DNA of 64,000 nucleotides from Candidatus Nitrotoga sp. 1052 (GCF_927312905.1 NZ_CAKMHQ010000016.1:1-64000), one strand, 5' to 3'; counted from the stretch's first letter, positions 1 to 8,640 are shown. The notes: generated from the sequence alone by a model not told the origin. Translations and numbers: made by a program.

Positions 1-95
1 TAAAAAATTAGAGCTTACATATCAACTATATGCAGCGCTCAAATTTTTTATTCGTGCCTTGTCTTGCCTAGAAACTTGAATTTTTAGAGGCGCCC
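1..95 (+). repeat. MITE copy A, truncated by window edge
   Basis: This is the right-hand two thirds of the 141-bp element found complete at 10191-10331 and, inverted, at 27178-27318. The shared core (CTTACATATCA, ATATATGC, GTGCCTTGTCTTG) and the terminal inverted repeat ending TTTTTAGAGGCGCCC are all present. The left end lies outside the window. The TTAA following the right end is the expected 4-bp target duplication, but its partner cannot be seen. No open reading frame is present, so it would depend on a transposase in trans. Confidence 0.8.
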
Positions 96-155
96 TTAAA
101 TGACTTAAAGTTTTTGAAATCGCAACCTTACCGCAAAGGCGTTGTGCTTGGATTT

Positions 156-443
156 TTAGACTACATCCCGTTGGTGTTTTACAAAAAGCACAACAACGTC
201 ACTTCCAAAAGTGTAATGATAGCGTGCGACATAACCGCCAGAACCAAACTTGATGACCAGTTCCCGGTGGCCAGGCACTTCACTCACTGGTCGATTCGCT
301 TCTGGAAAATCAATTAGTGAATTAAGGGACGCGACTATCGTGTCACGCGCACGGAACGCTGCCTCCGGGCTTTTTTCTCTGAGAAATTCCTGCATTCGAA
401 TAAGGTCTCGAATTGCATTCTCTGAAAAAATTAAACGTGGCAT
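156..443 (-). CDS. RelE/ParE-family toxin
   Basis: This 95-residue protein has the RelE/ParE toxin fold pattern. An N-terminal helical segment (AIRDLIRMQEFLREKSPEAA) is followed by the FPEANRP turn, then PGHRELVIKFGSGGYVARYHY, and it ends with VLFVKHQRD, the family's usual last beta strand. The length is typical. Its ATG lies inside the last codons of the antitoxin gene (13-bp overlap), so the pair is translationally coupled. ParE-like toxins act on DNA gyrase and RelE-like ones cleave mRNA on the ribosome; the sequence alone does not decide between them, although the RELVIKFG...GYVARY pattern is closer to the ParE side. The gene sits at the edge of a mobile, fragment-rich region. Confidence 0.85.
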   Translation of the reverse strand: MPRLIFSENAIRDLIRMQEFLREKSPEAAFRARDTIVASLNSLIDFPEANRPVSEVPGHRELVIKFGSGGYVARYHYTFGSDVVVLFVKHQRDVV

Positions 444-718
444 TGTGGTGCAGGTTGTTCATCCTCGGTTCCCCATGATTGCATCCACTTCGTTACCTCC
501 TCACCGGTAACGTGGAGGCCAGTTTCCTGATAGTGCTCATAGGCGGCGACGGCCTCTTGGTTCGCTCGGTCACGGGATTCGGCTATCAGTACATACTGCT
601 CAATCGCTTCTCGTGCCAGTGCATGAGACGTGCGTTTGCGCGACGTGGCCAAGTGTGAAAGACGCTCGCGAAGTGACGAATCAATTTTGATCGACATAGG
701 AACAGTAGTTGTGCTCAT
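431..718 (-). CDS. Ribbon-helix-helix antitoxin
   Basis: A 95-residue protein with an N-terminal ribbon-helix-helix DNA-binding region: a short strand (VPMSIKIDSSLRERL) followed by two helices (LATSRKRTSHALAREAIEQYV). The C-terminal half is acidic and probably unfolded until it wraps the toxin. It is the first gene of the pair and overlaps the toxin start, the usual antitoxin-first order. An AGGAA ribosome site lies about seven bases before the ATG. The pair is probably autoregulated through the repeat sequence at 745-762. CopG/RelB-like is the closest family; the exact subfamily is not certain. Confidence 0.85.
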   Translation of the reverse strand: MSTTTVPMSIKIDSSLRERLSHLATSRKRTSHALAREAIEQYVLIAESRDRANQEAVAAYEHYQETGLHVTGEEVTKWMQSWGTEDEQPAPQCHV

Positions 719-744
719 AAAAAGATTCCTGTTATGAGTTAAAA

Positions 745-762
745 GGTATTACCTAGTATACC
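745..762. promoter_or_regulatory. Candidate operator of the toxin-antitoxin pair
   Basis: GGTATTACC followed by TA and GTATACC lies 27 to 44 bases before the antitoxin start. The first element is a 9-base palindrome (GGTA-T-TACC) and the second is a near copy. Tandem short palindromes in this position are the usual binding sites of ribbon-helix-helix antitoxins. Function is inferred. Confidence 0.4.
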
Positions 763-1094
763 GTTAAACTACTGTCAGTCAAATTTAGTCTCTGGAACTT
801 GAATTTATTTAATCGCTTTATGAGTCTGCTCAAGGCCAATACAATAATTTCATCGAGCGTCAGGATGGGTCGGGCCCAAATTTTTCTGCATTCTATCAAT
901 ACGCTTTTCGGTTTGTGCTAGACCACAAATTCATGCACTGTGCTGGAAAAAAATCGGATCTATGATCGGAACTTCGGCAGTAATAATGCAGTTCGGGTTG
1001 AGGCGGAAAGCCGCAAGATCGGCGTGTTGAGCGTGCCAAATGTTTTGCTCCTGGAAGCTTATGAAAGCGGCAAAATTCCAGCATGTCCCTCGGT
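763..1094. other. Intergenic stretch with a possible coding remnant
   Basis: No complete gene was found here. On the plus strand, about 919-1099, an uninterrupted frame of some 55 codons ends at a TAA and has protein-like composition (fragments IYDRNFGSNNAVRVEAES and VPNVLLLEAYESGKIP) but no start codon in a sensible place. It may be the decayed 3' end of a gene. The family was not recognised. Confidence 0.25.
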
Positions 1095-4000
1095 TTAAGA
1101 ACCTTGGAGAGGAATGCGCCGCGCCAGCCAGCTGAGGCGGTCTTCCGGTACTCCAAGCTTAGTCATGAGATCCATTGCGATTTCTTGATACTCAGGCTGA
1201 AACATCCAGTGGTAGTGCAGATGAATTGGTGACTGAGTGGTCCAAGCTGCGTCGATGTCCCCTTGCGAAGCAACCAGGTGCAAGGGCACGTTGTAGCAGG
1301 CAGGATAATTAACGACCCGATCGGTTCCGGCCCAGACGGTGAGTGCAAGGGCTGCTTGATTGGATCCCCAGTACTCGCTGGCGACCTGTCCGACTTGGCC
1401 GGTGGAGGCATGGATGCTCAAACCACTGCCGCGATAGGGCAGCAGTCCGGCTTTCACCGATCGGGTGAACAGATTGGACCACCGGGTGAGCAGGCCATTT
1501 TCTCGGCGCGCGACGATCAGGCCGCCGTTATATGAGGCACGGATGCGCTCCCGGCCTATCGTTGTATCCATGTAGGGCAGTCGCTCTAGCGATGTCGCGC
1601 CCATGTCGGCAAGCATCTGCCAGTAGGCCTCGAAAGGATCACCAGGGCCGCTGGTGGCGCTGCCCTTGGAATCCACCGGCCTGACGGCGACATCTGCATC
1701 ATCCGGCAGTTGCGGCTCGTTGAGAAACACCGTATCGCTGTCGAGCACGACGATAAAGTCCGAGGAGCAATGGGTTTCGGCCCAGGCAGCTGCCACGACT
1801 CGGTTAGCGGAGCCATACTCGGGACAGAAAGTGTTCAGCGGTTCATCCACATACTGAATGCAAAGGTCGGTTAGTGCACTGCGCGTTTCTGCATCGACGC
1901 CGAGACCAGGCCTCGGCGAGAAGGCGAGAACCGGTGCATTTCGGTGGCGTCCGCCGAAACGTCGGATGCTCTCGCACAGCAAAAGCGCCTGGTCGCGGAT
2001 GCCGTTGTTTTCGATGCAGAGGACAAAACTTGCAGTCGTCTGGGGCACTGAGCTTTCGACGGACATGGATATATATGGGGCAACCACTCCTTGAACGGCA
2101 GGATAAGCAACGGCATCTCGATCGCATCGGTCGATGATTGTCCGGTAGAGCTCCTGGAGGTCATGCCCCACCAAATTTTCGGGTAGCGCAGCAAACGCGT
2201 CATCTCCGACTCTCTGCCGGTGCAGGGCCGGATCGAGAAACTGATCCACCGCATCTGCCCGACTAAGATCGTCAAGCTGGAGATCGAGCCGGTCTCCGAT
2301 CCGACGGACCAACTGGCGCCAGTCGGCCAGCAGGTCTGTGAAACGAACGTGGATGACATCCGTCTGCCCATCGGCAAAGATATCGATCTGTGCCATGTAG
2401 GCCTGCCAGAGCGACAATCCACGGCCGATGGTCATGTCCCCCCGGGCATGCAACGACTGTGCTACTTCCAGGGGATGGCGCACGGGCACGACATAGACCG
2501 GACGATAGCCGGCGGCAAGGAGCACCCGGTGCCACAGAGGGGCCAGTATGCCGATGCGGGGATCCTTGATAAGGATTGTCTTCGCATCGCCATACTCGGA
2601 AGAAAGGATAGCGCGGGCGTCACTCATAAATTCGTCGACCAGATCGCCGTCTGCCGGCAGCGTAAATCCTACCCGGCCCCAGCCTCCGCCCAGTTGCCCA
2701 AGGATCCTCTCGTTGAGTTCGACCACATCCTCAGGTTCCCAGAAACCCTTTGGATTGTTGCCCAGGTGCGGCGGTTTCAGCTTGGCCGGCAGGAAGGCGC
2801 CGCAAAGGTTGAGCACGCGAGCGAAGGCGGACGTGCCGCTACGGTGCATGCCTAGCACAACCACTGCAGTCCTCCGCAGGCCATAAGGTGCCCTGGGCAA
2901 CTGCGCTTGGGCCCTTTGCAAAGCAATGGTGGCGCGCATTTCCGCAGCCAGCTGGCGCATTATGTGGCTTGGTACCAGCGCCCCTTCACCAGCAGAGAAA
3001 AGATGTTTGAGCATCACCACCCGATTCTCCGGCCATTGTGGCGACAATGGGTTGGTGCAAGGCGCCGTGTTGTTCAATGCGGTAGCGACGAAATTGCCAA
3101 GCACTTTATCCGCATCCGCGGTGACCGTCCTTTTCGACTCGCTGATGGTATTGTTTTCGTGGATGCGATAGAAGTAGAGGGGGCGGTGTACGACCATGGG
3201 CTCGGCTAACGCTGCTGCCCGCAGGCAGAAATCCCAGTCATGGTTGTAGCGATAATCCCTGAAGCCGCCGAGACTGAGGAAGAACTGACGTTCGACGAAC
3301 AGATTGCCAGTCGAGATCAACGTGTTGTGGGGGATCAGGGCGAAACTGTTCGAGGCCCGTCCCAGGTAGCCCAACTGCCGCTGGCGATGCGCATCGGAGA
3401 CTGCTGTTGCCGTATCGTCACGCACGCTGGTCACCAGCGAATAGCCCCATGGAATCGCGAGATAGGCGATCTCCTCTACAAGGCTGGCAATGCGCTCTGG
3501 ATCGTAATAGTCATCGGAGTTGAGGAAGGCGAGGTATTGGCCCTGTGCCATTTCAGCCCCCTCATTGAGGGTCGCGGGTGCTCCCCGGTTGTTCCGGGCC
3601 ATAAAACGGACCGGTATGGATGCTCCCGCCAAGCTGGCGGTCACCTCCTCTGGCGTACGATCTGTCGACCCATCATCAATGACAATCAATTCGATGTGAG
3701 GGTAAGTTTGGCCAAGCACCGAGGCTATCGCTTGAGCCACGTAGCGTTCGTGGTTGAATGCGGGCAGGACGACTGACACCAGTGGCGAAACCATCTTGAC
3801 CTCCTGCTGCCGCCCGAGCTTCCAGGCCACGAACTCAGTCAAGAGTTCTGTCTGCCGGTCGTTGGCCTCCCGGGTTAGGAGCCTGGCCAATACGAGGCTT
3901 AGATTATGCCGAATCTCAGGCTGGGCCCAACCGGTCCGTTCTGCAGTATCCCAAAGATTTTCAAGGGCTTCGTGGTAATTCAAGCGCTGCATTTGCACCA

Positions 4001-4211
4001 CGCCCAGCATATGGAGCACATTGATGTCCGCAGGATTTCCGGCTAAAGCCTTCTGGTACAGTGCTTCTGCACGTCCAAGCAACCCCTGCCGGTGAGCCGC
4101 CAGAGCTTCGTCACGCGCCTGAGAAGGAGCATTTTGATGCTGACCACAACAGTGTTTGTAGCGCTTGCCGCTATCGCAGGAACACAATTCATTACGGCGC
4201 ATGACTGTCAA
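1095..4211 (-). CDS. SEC-C/TPR/GT2 glycosyltransferase/sulfotransferase fusion protein
   Basis: This 1038-residue protein combines five modules. Residues about 5-24 form a SEC-C zinc motif (CSCDSGKRYKHCC). Residues about 32-105 are TPR-like helices. Residues about 140-360 are a family 2 glycosyltransferase, with VSVVLPAFNHERYV, VIDDGSTDRTPEE and the metal-binding NSDD. Residues about 445-690 are a sulfotransferase with the PAPS-binding loop GMHRSGTSA and the later KDPRIG and VVPVRHPLEVA motifs. The last 300 residues look like another nucleotide-sugar transferase fold, with FIVVLDSDTVFLNEP giving a DxD. The expected role is to build and sulfate a surface glycan in the cytoplasm; the acceptor is unknown. 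An alternative start is the ATG three codons in. A copy of its first 30 codons lies at 7225-7331. A broken sulfotransferase gene lies nearby at 5546-6059. Confidence 0.8.
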   Translation of the reverse strand: MTVMRRNELCSCDSGKRYKHCCGQHQNAPSQARDEALAAHRQGLLGRAEALYQKALAGNPADINVLHMLGVVQMQRLNYHEALENLWDTAERTGWAQPEIRHNLSLVLARLLTREANDRQTELLTEFVAWKLGRQQEVKMVSPLVSVVLPAFNHERYVAQAIASVLGQTYPHIELIVIDDGSTDRTPEEVTASLAGASIPVRFMARNNRGAPATLNEGAEMAQGQYLAFLNSDDYYDPERIASLVEEIAYLAIPWGYSLVTSVRDDTATAVSDAHRQRQLGYLGRASNSFALIPHNTLISTGNLFVERQFFLSLGGFRDYRYNHDWDFCLRAAALAEPMVVHRPLYFYRIHENNTISESKRTVTADADKVLGNFVATALNNTAPCTNPLSPQWPENRVVMLKHLFSAGEGALVPSHIMRQLAAEMRATIALQRAQAQLPRAPYGLRRTAVVVLGMHRSGTSAFARVLNLCGAFLPAKLKPPHLGNNPKGFWEPEDVVELNERILGQLGGGWGRVGFTLPADGDLVDEFMSDARAILSSEYGDAKTILIKDPRIGILAPLWHRVLLAAGYRPVYVVPVRHPLEVAQSLHARGDMTIGRGLSLWQAYMAQIDIFADGQTDVIHVRFTDLLADWRQLVRRIGDRLDLQLDDLSRADAVDQFLDPALHRQRVGDDAFAALPENLVGHDLQELYRTIIDRCDRDAVAYPAVQGVVAPYISMSVESSVPQTTASFVLCIENNGIRDQALLLCESIRRFGGRHRNAPVLAFSPRPGLGVDAETRSALTDLCIQYVDEPLNTFCPEYGSANRVVAAAWAETHCSSDFIVVLDSDTVFLNEPQLPDDADVAVRPVDSKGSATSGPGDPFEAYWQMLADMGATSLERLPYMDTTIGRERIRASYNGGLIVARRENGLLTRWSNLFTRSVKAGLLPYRGSGLSIHASTGQVGQVASEYWGSNQAALALTVWAGTDRVVNYPACYNVPLHLVASQGDIDAAWTTQSPIHLHYHWMFQPEYQEIAMDLMTKLGVPEDRLSWLARRIPLQGS

Positions 4212-4340
4212 TCAGCATTGAGCGGATTCAAGTTAGAAGTGCAACAGTTAGTAGTGACTTAGTATAGCGCATCGTTTTCCGAAAAAAATTGCGGTGTTGT
4301 GTCGATTGCGGACGGCGCCTGAGCCTTGGTTTTTTTATTT

Positions 4341-4682
4341 TCAATCAATGTGAGTCCAACCGGTCTCAATGCGAACCATGAAAGTTTCTTGCCCGCAAGC
4401 CCAGTTAGCGCCGGTTGCAGCGGCGTCAGTGCAGTGTCCTATGTCCGTGGATGAGATGTCTCGCCATTCGGTAGCGTGACAATCTCGGCATTTGTTCTGG
4501 ATGGGGATGGACAGTGTCAGGCGGCCGTCGCTGGAAGGAATGGCACCAGCTACACCGATCTGGGCGATGCTTGTCCGGGTCATGCTCGCATGCTCAATGT
4601 AATTGGCTTTCCCTTTGGGCGTCTTTCGCGTAAACAGTAAAAAAGAACCCAAAGCCAACACTTCTTGCTGCCGGTTAGACAC
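4341..4682 (-). CDS. Hypothetical protein with a CxxC motif
   Basis: A 113-codon frame with a GTG start, or 80 codons from the ATG near 4583. The only recognisable element is KCRDCHATEW, a CxxC pair that could bind metal, plus two later cysteines. No signal peptide or membrane segment is clear, and the family was not recognised. It stands alone between the large fusion gene and a GC-rich patch, and may be a fragment of a longer gene. Confidence 0.3.
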   Translation of the reverse strand: MSNRQQEVLALGSFLLFTRKTPKGKANYIEHASMTRTSIAQIGVAGAIPSSDGRLTLSIPIQNKCRDCHATEWRDISSTDIGHCTDAAATGANWACGQETFMVRIETGWTHID

Positions 4683-4827
4683 AAATTTTGTGAATTTCGG
4701 ATGACTTGTTGGTCATGTTGACGACCAAACTGCTTTCCGATACATTCAGTGCTTATGAAAAATTGCGTTTATTTTTTTTATACGCTTTGTGCGGCCGCTT
4801 GGCGACCTTGCCGACACAGGTGATCAC

Positions 4828-5520
4828 GTGAGCATTGAATTGCTGAAAGACATTCCTCACCTCAAGGACATGTTGGGTCTTCCTTATGACGTGTTGAAGG
4901 CCGAGCTCGTTTCGGGTGGCGCCAAGCCCGGCAATTCGAAGGTAAAGAAGAGTGATCTGGACGAATTCCTAGCGGCACTGGCTGAGGAGTTTAATGGGAG
5001 GTCGCGGCTCGAATTTTTTCATACGGTCCTGATTGTTCTCATCCGCCGGCGGATCATGCTGCAGGCCGCAAAAGACATGTTTTTCGATCTTTGGGAAAAT
5101 GAGACCGATTTTTTATGCAAACATCTCAGCCTTCGTTGGCTGGTCTCCGCGTGCGACACGATCTGCGACCATCCGCGGAGTCCCGCGGAGGCGACTACAG
5201 CCATCGCGGCCTCCATGCTTATCAACACCTTCAAGCTTTACGAGACCGAACGGCTCACGTTCGAGAGCCTGAATATCTCTGAGCGTCGGATGGCCGCGCT
5301 GCAAGGCACGAGGGAGGATCTGTTTGATGGATTGACGACGTTCAAGATCGGCCGGGGAGACATGATACGAAATCTCGCGGGGCGACTGAAAAGGACCCGC
5401 GATGCTGATGCTGCTCTGGTTGCGCGCATATTCTATACCGCAGTCGAGCGGGTGTTCACCGACGAAACCGTCTTCCTGCGGTTTCGTCGATTGCACAACC
5501 ACGACGCGACCCGATGGTGA
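4828..5520 (+). CDS. Hypothetical protein in a GC-rich patch
   Basis: The frame runs open from a GTG at 4789. A second GTG at 4828 has AGGTGA five bases upstream and begins the natural-looking sequence SIELLKDIPHL, so it is preferred (230 residues). The protein is soluble and mostly helical, with no membrane segment or known catalytic motif. Codon choice is rich in G and C at third positions compared with the flanking genes. The broken sulfotransferase gene follows 25 bases downstream. This suggests the two arrived together as part of a foreign surface-polysaccharide or glycosylation locus. The function is not recognised. Confidence 0.55.
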   Translation: MSIELLKDIPHLKDMLGLPYDVLKAELVSGGAKPGNSKVKKSDLDEFLAALAEEFNGRSRLEFFHTVLIVLIRRRIMLQAAKDMFFDLWENETDFLCKHLSLRWLVSACDTICDHPRSPAEATTAIAASMLINTFKLYETERLTFESLNISERRMAALQGTREDLFDGLTTFKIGRGDMIRNLAGRLKRTRDADAALVARIFYTAVERVFTDETVFLRFRRLHNHDATRW

Positions 5521-5545
5521 AAATGCGCCGGAGTGCGAGCAGACC

Positions 5546-6059
5546 ATGATCTTCCTGTATATCGGAACGCACAAGACCGGCTCGAAATCACTCCAGTGGT
5601 TTTCTACACGATCATTCCTCGAAGCTCGAGAGCATGGGCTTTCAGCTCTATTCCGGCTGTCATAGAAGCCCGACGAATCACCGGAAGCTGCACTTTGCGT
5701 CGCTGCGCGCGGACAGAGACTGTTTCGCCAAGCATAATGATCCGGACTTGTCGGCTGACGCCGGCTATTTTGACTTGATAGCGCATCGTGTTCGGAGCTT
5801 CTTGAAACAGTCAGCCGTGCCGCACCAGATCTTCACTAATGAGGATCTTTCCCATCTGCGTTTTCCCGACGAGTTCGCACGCCTTAGAGCTATCTTCAAC
5901 GCGCCGTCGTCGGAGATATGCGTGATTGCATACTTGAGAAACAAGGTGGATTTTCTTCGCTTCTACAACCAGCAGATTTTGAAGCGGAGGGTCCGCGAGC
6001 CATCGCGCAATCCCAGCTTGGCATTCTACGTCGATGACGAATCTTGGCTGGCGGATTAA
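5546..6059 (+). pseudogene. Sulfotransferase-like gene, frameshifted and truncated
   Basis: Translation from the ATG at 5546 begins MIFLYIGTHKTGSKSLQWF, which carries the PAPS-binding loop of sulfotransferases (usual form HKTGTTSLQ). That frame stops at about 5665. Protein-like sequence continues in the next frame from about 5630 (GFQLYSGCHR) to a stop at 6059, including a stretch reading SEICVIAYLRNKVDFLRFYNQQ that matches the family's second conserved region. One frameshift near 5630-5660 and loss of the C-terminal third make it a pseudogene. It is compositionally like the gene before it and ends next to IS630 remnants, which may have caused the truncation. Confidence 0.7.
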
Positions 6060-6102
6060 GAGTCCCTGATCTCGAGCTACGAGACGCACCTAGTGTAGTG
6101 CG

Positions 6103-6903
6103 TCAATTAGAAGTGTGCTTATTCAAGGTGGCACGAGCGCGGGTGACCTTGGCTAGGATGTCGCTGGCCTTTGCTGTCCAGATAAACGGCTTCGGTCTGG
6201 CGTTATGCACAGCGATATATTCGTTGATGGCGGCCTCCAGTTCGGCCACGCTGTCAAAGGCGCCACGACGAATGCGTTTATCTGTGATGTCGCGAAAGGA
6301 CCCCGCTCGACCATGTTGAGCCAGGAAGAACTGGTGGGTGTGAAATGGATATGAAAGCGCGGGTGCTTGGCCAGCCAAGCCTTGACCTCTGGATGCTTGT
6401 GGGTTGCGTAGTTATCCACGACCAGATGCAGTTCATTGGTCTTCGACGTCTTGCGATCAATCATCTTGAGAAGCTTCAGCCACTCCTGATGCCGATGGAG
6501 TGGGTAGGTCATTAACAGCACCTTGCCATCCAGCATATTCTATGCAGCAAACAGTGTCGTTACACCATTTTATAGTCGCGTGTCATTGTTCTGCCTCGTC
6601 CAGGCTCCGCACCACCTGTTCCACGTTGGCCGCATTGCGCGCCGTGCGCGGACGACCAGGGCGCGTCGCATCTTGAAGCAGTCCATCGACTCCAGCGGCG
6701 AGAAAGCGCGCCCGCCAGCGCGCTGCAACTCGGCGACCAAGGTCAAGCTTCTGCGCAATGTCCTTGTCCGTCATCCCGGCCGCAGCCAACAGCACGATGC
6801 GAGTGCGAATTTGAACGCGCGCTTCAACACGTTTGCGCTTGGAAAGAACTCGCAGGCGGCGATCATCGTCGGGACTCAACTGGATTGGCTTAACAACACG
6901 CAT
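6103..6903 (-). pseudogene. IS630-family transposase, internally deleted
   Basis: The 5' part (6583-6903) encodes the helix-turn-helix half of an IS630 transposase (LSPDDDRRLRVLSKRKRVEA, then DIAQKLDLGRR and RPGRPRTA). The 3' part (6153-6536) resumes at the catalytic domain with HLVVDNYATHKHPEV and HFTPTSSSWLNMVE, which contain the second and third acidic residues of the DDE triad. The final portion continues in another frame (6103 to about 6330: GAFDSVAELEAAINEYIAVHN). About 50 to 80 codons carrying the first catalytic aspartate are missing between the halves, and there is a frameshift, so the element is inactive. Clear terminal repeats were not found. Confidence 0.85.
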
Positions 6904-6981
6904 GGCACTGACCTCCTACGCAATAAACTTTAAGAGGTCAAGCCTTCATATAAATTCCATTATTTATGGTGCATTACACAA

Positions 6982-7215
6982 GTAGTCGCATTCACCTGAA
7001 TAGCCTTGCCGCATTGACTTTTCTTTTTCCTAACGCCGACCACTTATCTGGTGATCCAGTCGCGCCAATTGCCCATCTGGCATCACGCGCTCTACCGTTG
7101 TTAGTACTCCGGTGTCCGAATTATTGCCATAGAACAGATTGATCTTACCGGGCCACAACAGCACAGCATCATTCACGTAGCGGAACAGCTCTCCACTCGT
7201 CTTCGCGGTAAATTC
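6982..7215 (-). pseudogene. Duplicated 3' fragment of the gene at 10425-10808
   Basis: This segment matches 10377-10607 almost base for base. It encodes the same C-terminal tail (EFTAKTSGELFRYVNDAVLL, then FYGNNSDTG and ERVMPDG) on the minus strand. The upstream coding part is absent and is replaced at about 7216-7224 by a fragment of another gene. The open frame of 90 codons across the junction (7030-7302) therefore reads the second fragment out of its natural frame, and is judged not to be a real gene. Confidence 0.7.
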
Positions 7216-7224
7216 TCTTCGGCG

Positions 7225-7331
7225 CGCGCCTGAGAACGAGCATTTTGATGCTACCACAACAGTGTTTGTATCGCTTGCCGCTATCACAGGAACACAATTC
7301 ATTACGGCGCATAGATGTAAATCAGCATTGA
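7225..7331 (-). pseudogene. 5' fragment of the SEC-C fusion gene
   Basis: This is a near copy of 4114-4221, the start of the large fusion gene: the same ATG, SEC-C motif (RRNELCSCDSGKRYKHCC) and upstream bases down to ATCAGCATTGA. One base is missing after the motif (CTACCAC against CTGACCAC), so the frame shifts. Only about 30 codons remain. It is joined directly to the fragment at 6982-7215. Confidence 0.75.
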
Positions 7332-7519
7332 ATATTTACCAGATAACAGCGTTATAGTTAATCTGAGTAAATTTATATGATGTTGTTTTTTTTAATTTTA
7401 TTTAAAATCTGGTAAAAATGGATGGTGATCAGAACGTCAATGCCTATGAAGCTGTGGGACTACCATGCAGCCTTCTGTTTTGGTTGAATATTTAAATTTA
7501 ACAAATTGATTATAAATAA

Positions 7520-8368
7520 TTATTTGTGTGCAAGTCTCGGATCCTGGCCCCTTTGAATTTTTAAAAAACGAAAACCAATCAACCCTAAACCCGCGAGTAT
7601 CAATAAGCCACTGCTTGGCTCAGGTACAGCAGAAACCGCTGAAACCTCGGCATTCCAGTAGTGCGGAAGCGTATCCCAGGGATTGGGCTGGGTGTCATTC
7701 GTGATATACAGATAACCCACATTACGGTCTGCTGCAAGCGCTACATTTGCAAGCATGGCTGCCTCATCAGTAACTTTATATAACAAATGTGCGAAATGAT
7801 CAGCGGTGTAATTATTTGTCCAAATATCAGGTGTATAAGAATTGTACCCAGTCTGATTTTCGAAAGTGACCAACACATCGGCAGCAGTCAAATACGACTC
7901 TAGCGTATTGGTGCCGGGGTTCCCAAAAATACGATATCCAGGATTGGTTGATTTAATGTTGCTGTAAAGTGACTGGTAGTAGGCAAGATCGCCTGACTTA
8001 TTGGACATTTCATCAAGAAATATGCCGTCAATATTATAAAAGCTGGCATAGCTCGCGACCTCCGATAGCACTTCTGCCTGAGAACGTGCACCATAGCTGG
8101 TATGAGCATAACCCACCACTTTGCCGCCAGCTGCCCGAAACGCATTAACCGCTGTCGTGTAATCAGAATTAACCGAAGATCCGGGGCCGCTATTAGGATT
8201 CATGATGGCAGTGATACCCACTTGCCCTGCCGATACCGTCATTTCATCCCAGAAACTCTGGTTAGGATCAGAGGAAGGATAAAAATAAGCAGGTAGAAGT
8301 ATGTTAACGGCATGTGCATTAAAGCTTAGTAGCAGCCCTACTAGAAAACTGAATGCTAATTTTTTCAT
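7520..8368 (-). CDS. Spherulation-specific family 4 protein with PEP-CTERM tag
   Basis: A 282-residue secreted protein. Residues 1-20 are a signal peptide ending FNAHA. The body matches the spherulation-specific family 4 / TIM-barrel glycosidase-like pattern: ILLPAYFYPSSD at the start, IMNPNSGPG, VVGYAHTSYGARS, and YNIDGIFLDEMS, whose acidic residues lie where the family's active site is expected. The end VPEPSSGLLILAGLGLIGF followed by basic residues is a PEP-CTERM sorting signal, recognised by an EpsH/XrtA-type exosortase that is not in this window. Such proteins usually accompany extracellular polysaccharide production. It is divergent from the IPTL-CTERM gene at 8641. No sigma-54 site of the PEP-CTERM regulon type was found upstream. 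Confidence 0.85.
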   Translation of the reverse strand: MKKLAFSFLVGLLLSFNAHAVNILLPAYFYPSSDPNQSFWDEMTVSAGQVGITAIMNPNSGPGSSVNSDYTTAVNAFRAAGGKVVGYAHTSYGARSQAEVLSEVASYASFYNIDGIFLDEMSNKSGDLAYYQSLYSNIKSTNPGYRIFGNPGTNTLESYLTAADVLVTFENQTGYNSYTPDIWTNNYTADHFAHLLYKVTDEAAMLANVALAADRNVGYLYITNDTQPNPWDTLPHYWNAEVSAVSAVPEPSSGLLILAGLGLIGFRFLKIQRGQDPRLAHK

Positions 8369-8640
8369 TTTTATCCATCGAATTTTTTGAGCAAAAGTAA
8401 AGATGGGTGATCTTTATCAGGAAAACTGCCGTGATTTTCTTCAACACTTTCAATATTCTTCCGGCCTTGCTTTCCTGATAAGTTGCTGTATGTTACAACA
8501 ATATGATTTATATTACTTAATTTTATGGTAAGTTATTTCCGACAGTTGAAATTGTGGCACAGCCCAATAAATTGTGTATTTGAAACTCCAGTACTCGCTA
8601 AGTGAAGAAGAAAAACTACAACCCGTAACTGGAGAAAACA

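Noticed and set aside
896-1156. An 86-codon minus-strand frame at the end of the fusion gene.
   Set aside because: It overlaps the 3' end of the real gene, with composition unlike a protein. The plus strand there looks more protein-like.
2220-2855. A 211-codon plus-strand frame inside the large fusion gene.
   Set aside because: It is antisense to a region with clear sulfotransferase motifs and has no protein-family features of its own.
7030-7302. A 90-codon open frame on the minus strand that could be called a gene.
   Set aside because: It crosses the join between two duplicated fragments and reads the SEC-C part out of its natural frame, so it is an accident of the mosaic.
8553-8570. TGGCACAGCCCAATAA before the IPTL-CTERM gene as a sigma-54 promoter.
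   Set aside because: The -24 element fits, but no GC dinucleotide stands at the -12 position at the required spacing.
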